Of a stretch of 7,123 nt of DNA, positions 5,616 through 7,123 are shown piece after piece. Origin of the DNA: Bacilli bacterium (GTDB lineage Bacteria; Bacillota_I; Bacilli_A; RF39; UBA660); assembly GCA_017541325.1 (NCBI GenBank), contig JAFXZI010000006.1:1-7123 (forward strand). Reading direction: 5' to 3'. The position numbers were made by a program, and so were the translations under genes. Positions within the stretch are counted from its first letter, which is position 1. Every line of letters starts with the position of its first letter. A model generated the notes under the pieces. It ran no database searches and was not told the origin of the DNA. It saw nothing but the letters and a program-made list of their open reading frames with translations.

Positions 5616-6086
5616 ATGGAAAAACAAAGAATGACACCAGAGGTAGCTTATGTAAAATCAATAAATTTTCTTGAACAAGGCATTTCAGATGTGGAAGTAG
5701 AAAGAGAAAAAATTAGATTTTATCAAAAAGTAAGTGTTTTTTCTTCTCTTACAATAGGATTAGTAACAAGTTTATTAACGCAAAATCCAACTTCTTTTAT
5801 TGGACCTATAGTTATAATTAATGGAACAGTATTACCTTTATCTGTAAAGATATTAGGGGCATTTAAACATGCACTTGAACTGATGAAATCAGATAAAGAA
5901 AAATTAATGACTGGAGAATTAGACCCTCGTGAATTTTATGAGGATCATTCAACTAGAATGATTGAAGAAGGAAAAAAACATGTGCTAGATAGTTTATCTG
6001 GTGATACATCGAGATTAACAGATGGTGAAAGAGAAATGTTATCAAAGTTTTCAGAGTATGATAGCGAAGGAAGCAAAACAAAGTAG
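5616..6086 (+). CDS. Two-TM membrane protein B, candidate immunity protein
   Basis: A 156-aa, near-identical copy of the product of 1862-2332. The nine substitutions are three in TM1 (SVFSSLTIGL for AIFSSLAIGL) and six in the cytosolic-type tail (for example PREFYED for PRLFYED, EEGKKHVLDS for KEGKKQVVDS, SEYDS for SDSDS). The second hydrophobic segment (FIGPIVIINGTVLPLSV) is unchanged. AGGAGG (5603-5608) sits 7 nt before the ATG. It lies only 50 nt after effector gene B with no terminator or clear promoter between them, so it is probably co-transcribed with it, unlike copy A. If this is an immunity protein, its near invariance next to diverged effectors suggests it guards against the shared hydrophobic core rather than the variable ends; this is inference. 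Confidence 0.88.
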   Translation: MEKQRMTPEVAYVKSINFLEQGISDVEVEREKIRFYQKVSVFSSLTIGLVTSLLTQNPTSFIGPIVIINGTVLPLSVKILGAFKHALELMKSDKEKLMTGELDPREFYEDHSTRMIEEGKKHVLDSLSGDTSRLTDGEREMLSKFSEYDSEGSKTK

Positions 6087-6094
6087 GTGATAGT

Positions 6095-6343
6095 ATGATA
6101 AAAGAAGGAACAGTAATGGATATTAACGGAAGAAGAGGAGCAGTTATAGCAACATTAACATATGAAAATGGAAATTTTATAAATGTAAAATATCCTGAAA
6201 GTGAAGATGACTTTTATATTTATATGGTAACTCCAGTAGAAGATGGATTTAAATTAGAGAAAGTTATAGATGAAGAAAAATTAACTATATTAATGATAGA
6301 GTTTTCTAAAAAAATAGCAAAGGAACTTGGTTTTAATGAATAG
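6095..6343 (+). CDS. Small conserved 82-aa protein B of unknown function
   Basis: Near-identical paralogue of the product of 2341-2589, with five differences (IATL for ISTL, ENGN for ENEN, TPVED for TPIED, DEEK for DEGK, TILM for TTLM). It shares the same beta-rich N-terminal part, the same C-terminal helix and the same upstream ribosome site overlapping the preceding stop. Its stop overlaps the ATG of the 28-codon remnant at 6336 by 8 bp, exactly as copy A overlaps its intact DUF4176-like gene. The gene has been kept while its downstream partners were lost in this copy, so its job does not depend on those DUF4176-like proteins being intact here. No family is assigned. Confidence 0.84.
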   Translation: MIKEGTVMDINGRRGAVIATLTYENGNFINVKYPESEDDFYIYMVTPVEDGFKLEKVIDEEKLTILMIEFSKKIAKELGFNE

Positions 6344-6422
6344 TTTTTTACCAGTTGTAACTGCAATAACACCAATTTTTTTGCAAGTAAAAAAAGTAAT
6401 AGAAAGTAAAGAAAGGGAATAA
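6336..6422 (+). pseudogene. 28-codon in-frame remnant of the tandem DUF4176-like pair
   Basis: The first codons (MNSFLPV) match the start of the 118-aa gene at 2582. The middle (AITPIFL) matches GITPLFL of the 80-aa gene at 2935, and the end (VIESKERE) matches that gene's tail VIESKEEK. At least two deletions therefore collapsed two genes, about 200 codons in all, into one 28-codon frame that still begins with the coupled ATG and ends at TAA 3 nt before the next gene. The domain core is missing, so no DUF4176 function is expected. It may persist only to pass ribosomes to the gene at 6426, whose AAAGGGAA site lies in its last codons. Confidence 0.8.
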
Positions 6423-6425
6423 CAT

Positions 6426-6953
6426 ATGATAACTTTGATTTTAACATCTGCAGGTTGGCAGAGAGAGTGCGAGAAAAATCAAAATTTAATGAACTCTGAA
6501 AGTGCTAAAAAATTGGAGTGTTTAGAAAAAAAACAACAAGCTGCACTTGCTGCTGAAAACATTGCTTTTTTTATTGAACAATGTAATGATGGATTATTAC
6601 TTTTAGATAATGCAGTTGAAAAGGCTGAAAATATCACTGAGAATACCGTAAAAAAATATATAACTAAAATGTCTAATTCACACACTAATATTAATGGTTA
6701 TCTAAGTCAACTATCAGGGTTACAATCTAGACTTTTGAATATTGAATCAATGTATCAAAAAATGGTTCAGAATCATCAAGATAATTATGATGAATATTTT
6801 AATAGAAAGGCTAATGCTGGATCATATGCTACAACTGCACAATATAATAATAGAACTGATTCAGTAACAGGAGAGTTTATTCCTGGTGTATGTACTGGTG
6901 TTTATTATGGAACTATAAAAGATGAAATGGAAGGGGTGACATGGGTAGAATGA
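6426..6953 (+). CDS. Helical protein B (175 aa), putative T7SS effector partner
   Basis: Paralogue of the 179-aa protein at 3314. It shares Trp11, a coiled-coil N-terminal helix rich in Glu, Lys and Ala, the block NITENTVKK, the block NHQDNYDEY and the C-terminal GTIKDEMEGVTW. The rest differs considerably, including the first ten residues (MITLILTSAG against MEVYYYDQFE). Between the helices and the tail there is a variable Gly/Thr/Asn-rich stretch. There is no signal peptide; the short hydrophobic start ILTSAG is too brief for one. The ATG is 3 nt after the remnant stop, with AAAGGGAA upstream. The stop TGA overlaps the DUF4176-like gene that follows. By position and divergence it would pair with the effector downstream of it, outside the window, rather than effector B. 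This pairing is inferred. Confidence 0.84.
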   Translation: MITLILTSAGWQRECEKNQNLMNSESAKKLECLEKKQQAALAAENIAFFIEQCNDGLLLLDNAVEKAENITENTVKKYITKMSNSHTNINGYLSQLSGLQSRLLNIESMYQKMVQNHQDNYDEYFNRKANAGSYATTAQYNNRTDSVTGEFIPGVCTGVYYGTIKDEMEGVTWVE

Positions 6954-7123
6954 AAAATAGATTTTTACCAATTGGAAGTATTATAACATATAAAAAAGTA
7001 GATATGATGATAACAGGATACTTTCCAAGAATATCAGCAGAAAAAGAAGAATATAAAGATTACTTGTGTTGCATCTATCCAATAGGAATAAAAGATAATA
7101 AGCATTATATGATAAATCAAGAA
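6941..7123 (+). CDS. DUF4176-like protein, N-terminal part (3' end outside window)
   Basis: 61 codons run to the right edge: MGRMKNRFLPIGSIITYKK, then VDMMITGYFPRI, EYKDYLCCIYPIGIKD and MINQE. The FLPIGS motif and the DYL..IYP.G strand are those of the DUF4176-like proteins at 2582 and 2935. The start is uncertain. ATG 6941 has AAGGGGTG just upstream and an equivalent in the pseudogene at 3841. ATG 6950 would give MKNRFLPIGS, closer to the other family members, with an ATGA overlap. Either way it overlaps helical gene B. The sequence stops at INQE, exactly the residues that open the partial gene at the left edge. The expected next gene is a third effector-like protein. Confidence 0.8.
   Translation, partial: MGRMKNRFLPIGSIITYKKVDMMITGYFPRISAEKEEYKDYLCCIYPIGIKDNKHYMINQE

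Larger units (their letters stand above)
5601..6357 (+). repeat. Direct repeat, copy 2 (two-TM gene + 82-aa gene block)
   Basis: Partner of 1847-2603. Its left edge falls at the AGGAGG of the two-TM gene and its right edge just inside the DUF4176 remnant, where the deletion that made the remnant begins. Confidence 0.9.

Noticed and set aside
6220-6685. Minus-strand open frames of 75 and 68 codons
   Set aside because: They are antisense to the 82-aa gene and helical gene B, with low-complexity hydrophobic translations.
1-7123. Insertion sequence or transposon as the cause of the tandem copies
   Set aside because: No transposase, terminal inverted repeats or target duplications are visible. 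Homologous recombination between direct repeats explains the copies.

Overview
The window is AT-rich bacterial DNA. Every gene lies on the + strand, the Shine-Dalgarno sites are strong (AGGAGG, AAGGAG), TGA is a stop and TGG encodes Trp. This fits a low-GC Firmicute (Bacillota) with the standard bacterial code. No housekeeping gene is present, so the species cannot be named.

The window is part of a tandem array of an accessory locus that looks like a type VIIb secretion (T7SS/Esx) effector neighbourhood. The best family anchor is a group of small DUF4176-like proteins with an N-terminal (M)..FLP(V/I)GS motif. Such proteins recur in T7SS effector loci. The repeating unit reads: helical ~177-aa protein, DUF4176-like gene, ~510-aa proline-headed effector-like protein with a hydrophobic small-residue-rich core, 156-aa two-TM protein, 82-aa protein, then one or two more DUF4176-like genes.

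Layout: 2-163, C-terminus of a DUF4176-like gene. 166-1725, effector-like protein A. 1739-1767, a clear intrinsic terminator. 1862-2332, two-TM protein A. 2341-2589, 82-aa protein A. 2582-2938 and 2935-3177, two DUF4176-like genes overlapping as in a coupled operon. 3178-3313, a possible regulatory gap. 3314-3853, helical protein A. 3841-4034, a wrecked DUF4176-like pseudogene. 4036-5565, effector-like protein B. 5616-6086, two-TM protein B. 6095-6343, 82-aa protein B. 6336-6422, a 28-codon remnant of the DUF4176 pair. 6426-6953, helical protein B. 6941-7123, N-terminus of another DUF4176-like gene.

Working model (inference): the helical proteins and DUF4176-like proteins are export partners or chaperones of the large proteins. 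The large proteins are secreted antibacterial, possibly membrane-active, effectors, and the two-TM proteins are candidate immunity proteins. Divergence is mosaic. The two-TM and 82-aa genes are about 94% identical between copies over an indel-free 757-bp block, while the effectors, helical proteins and DUF4176-like genes differ strongly and two DUF4176 slots have decayed. The first and last 13 bases of the window are identical and fall at the same point of the same gene, so the locus either continues as a longer array or closes on itself.
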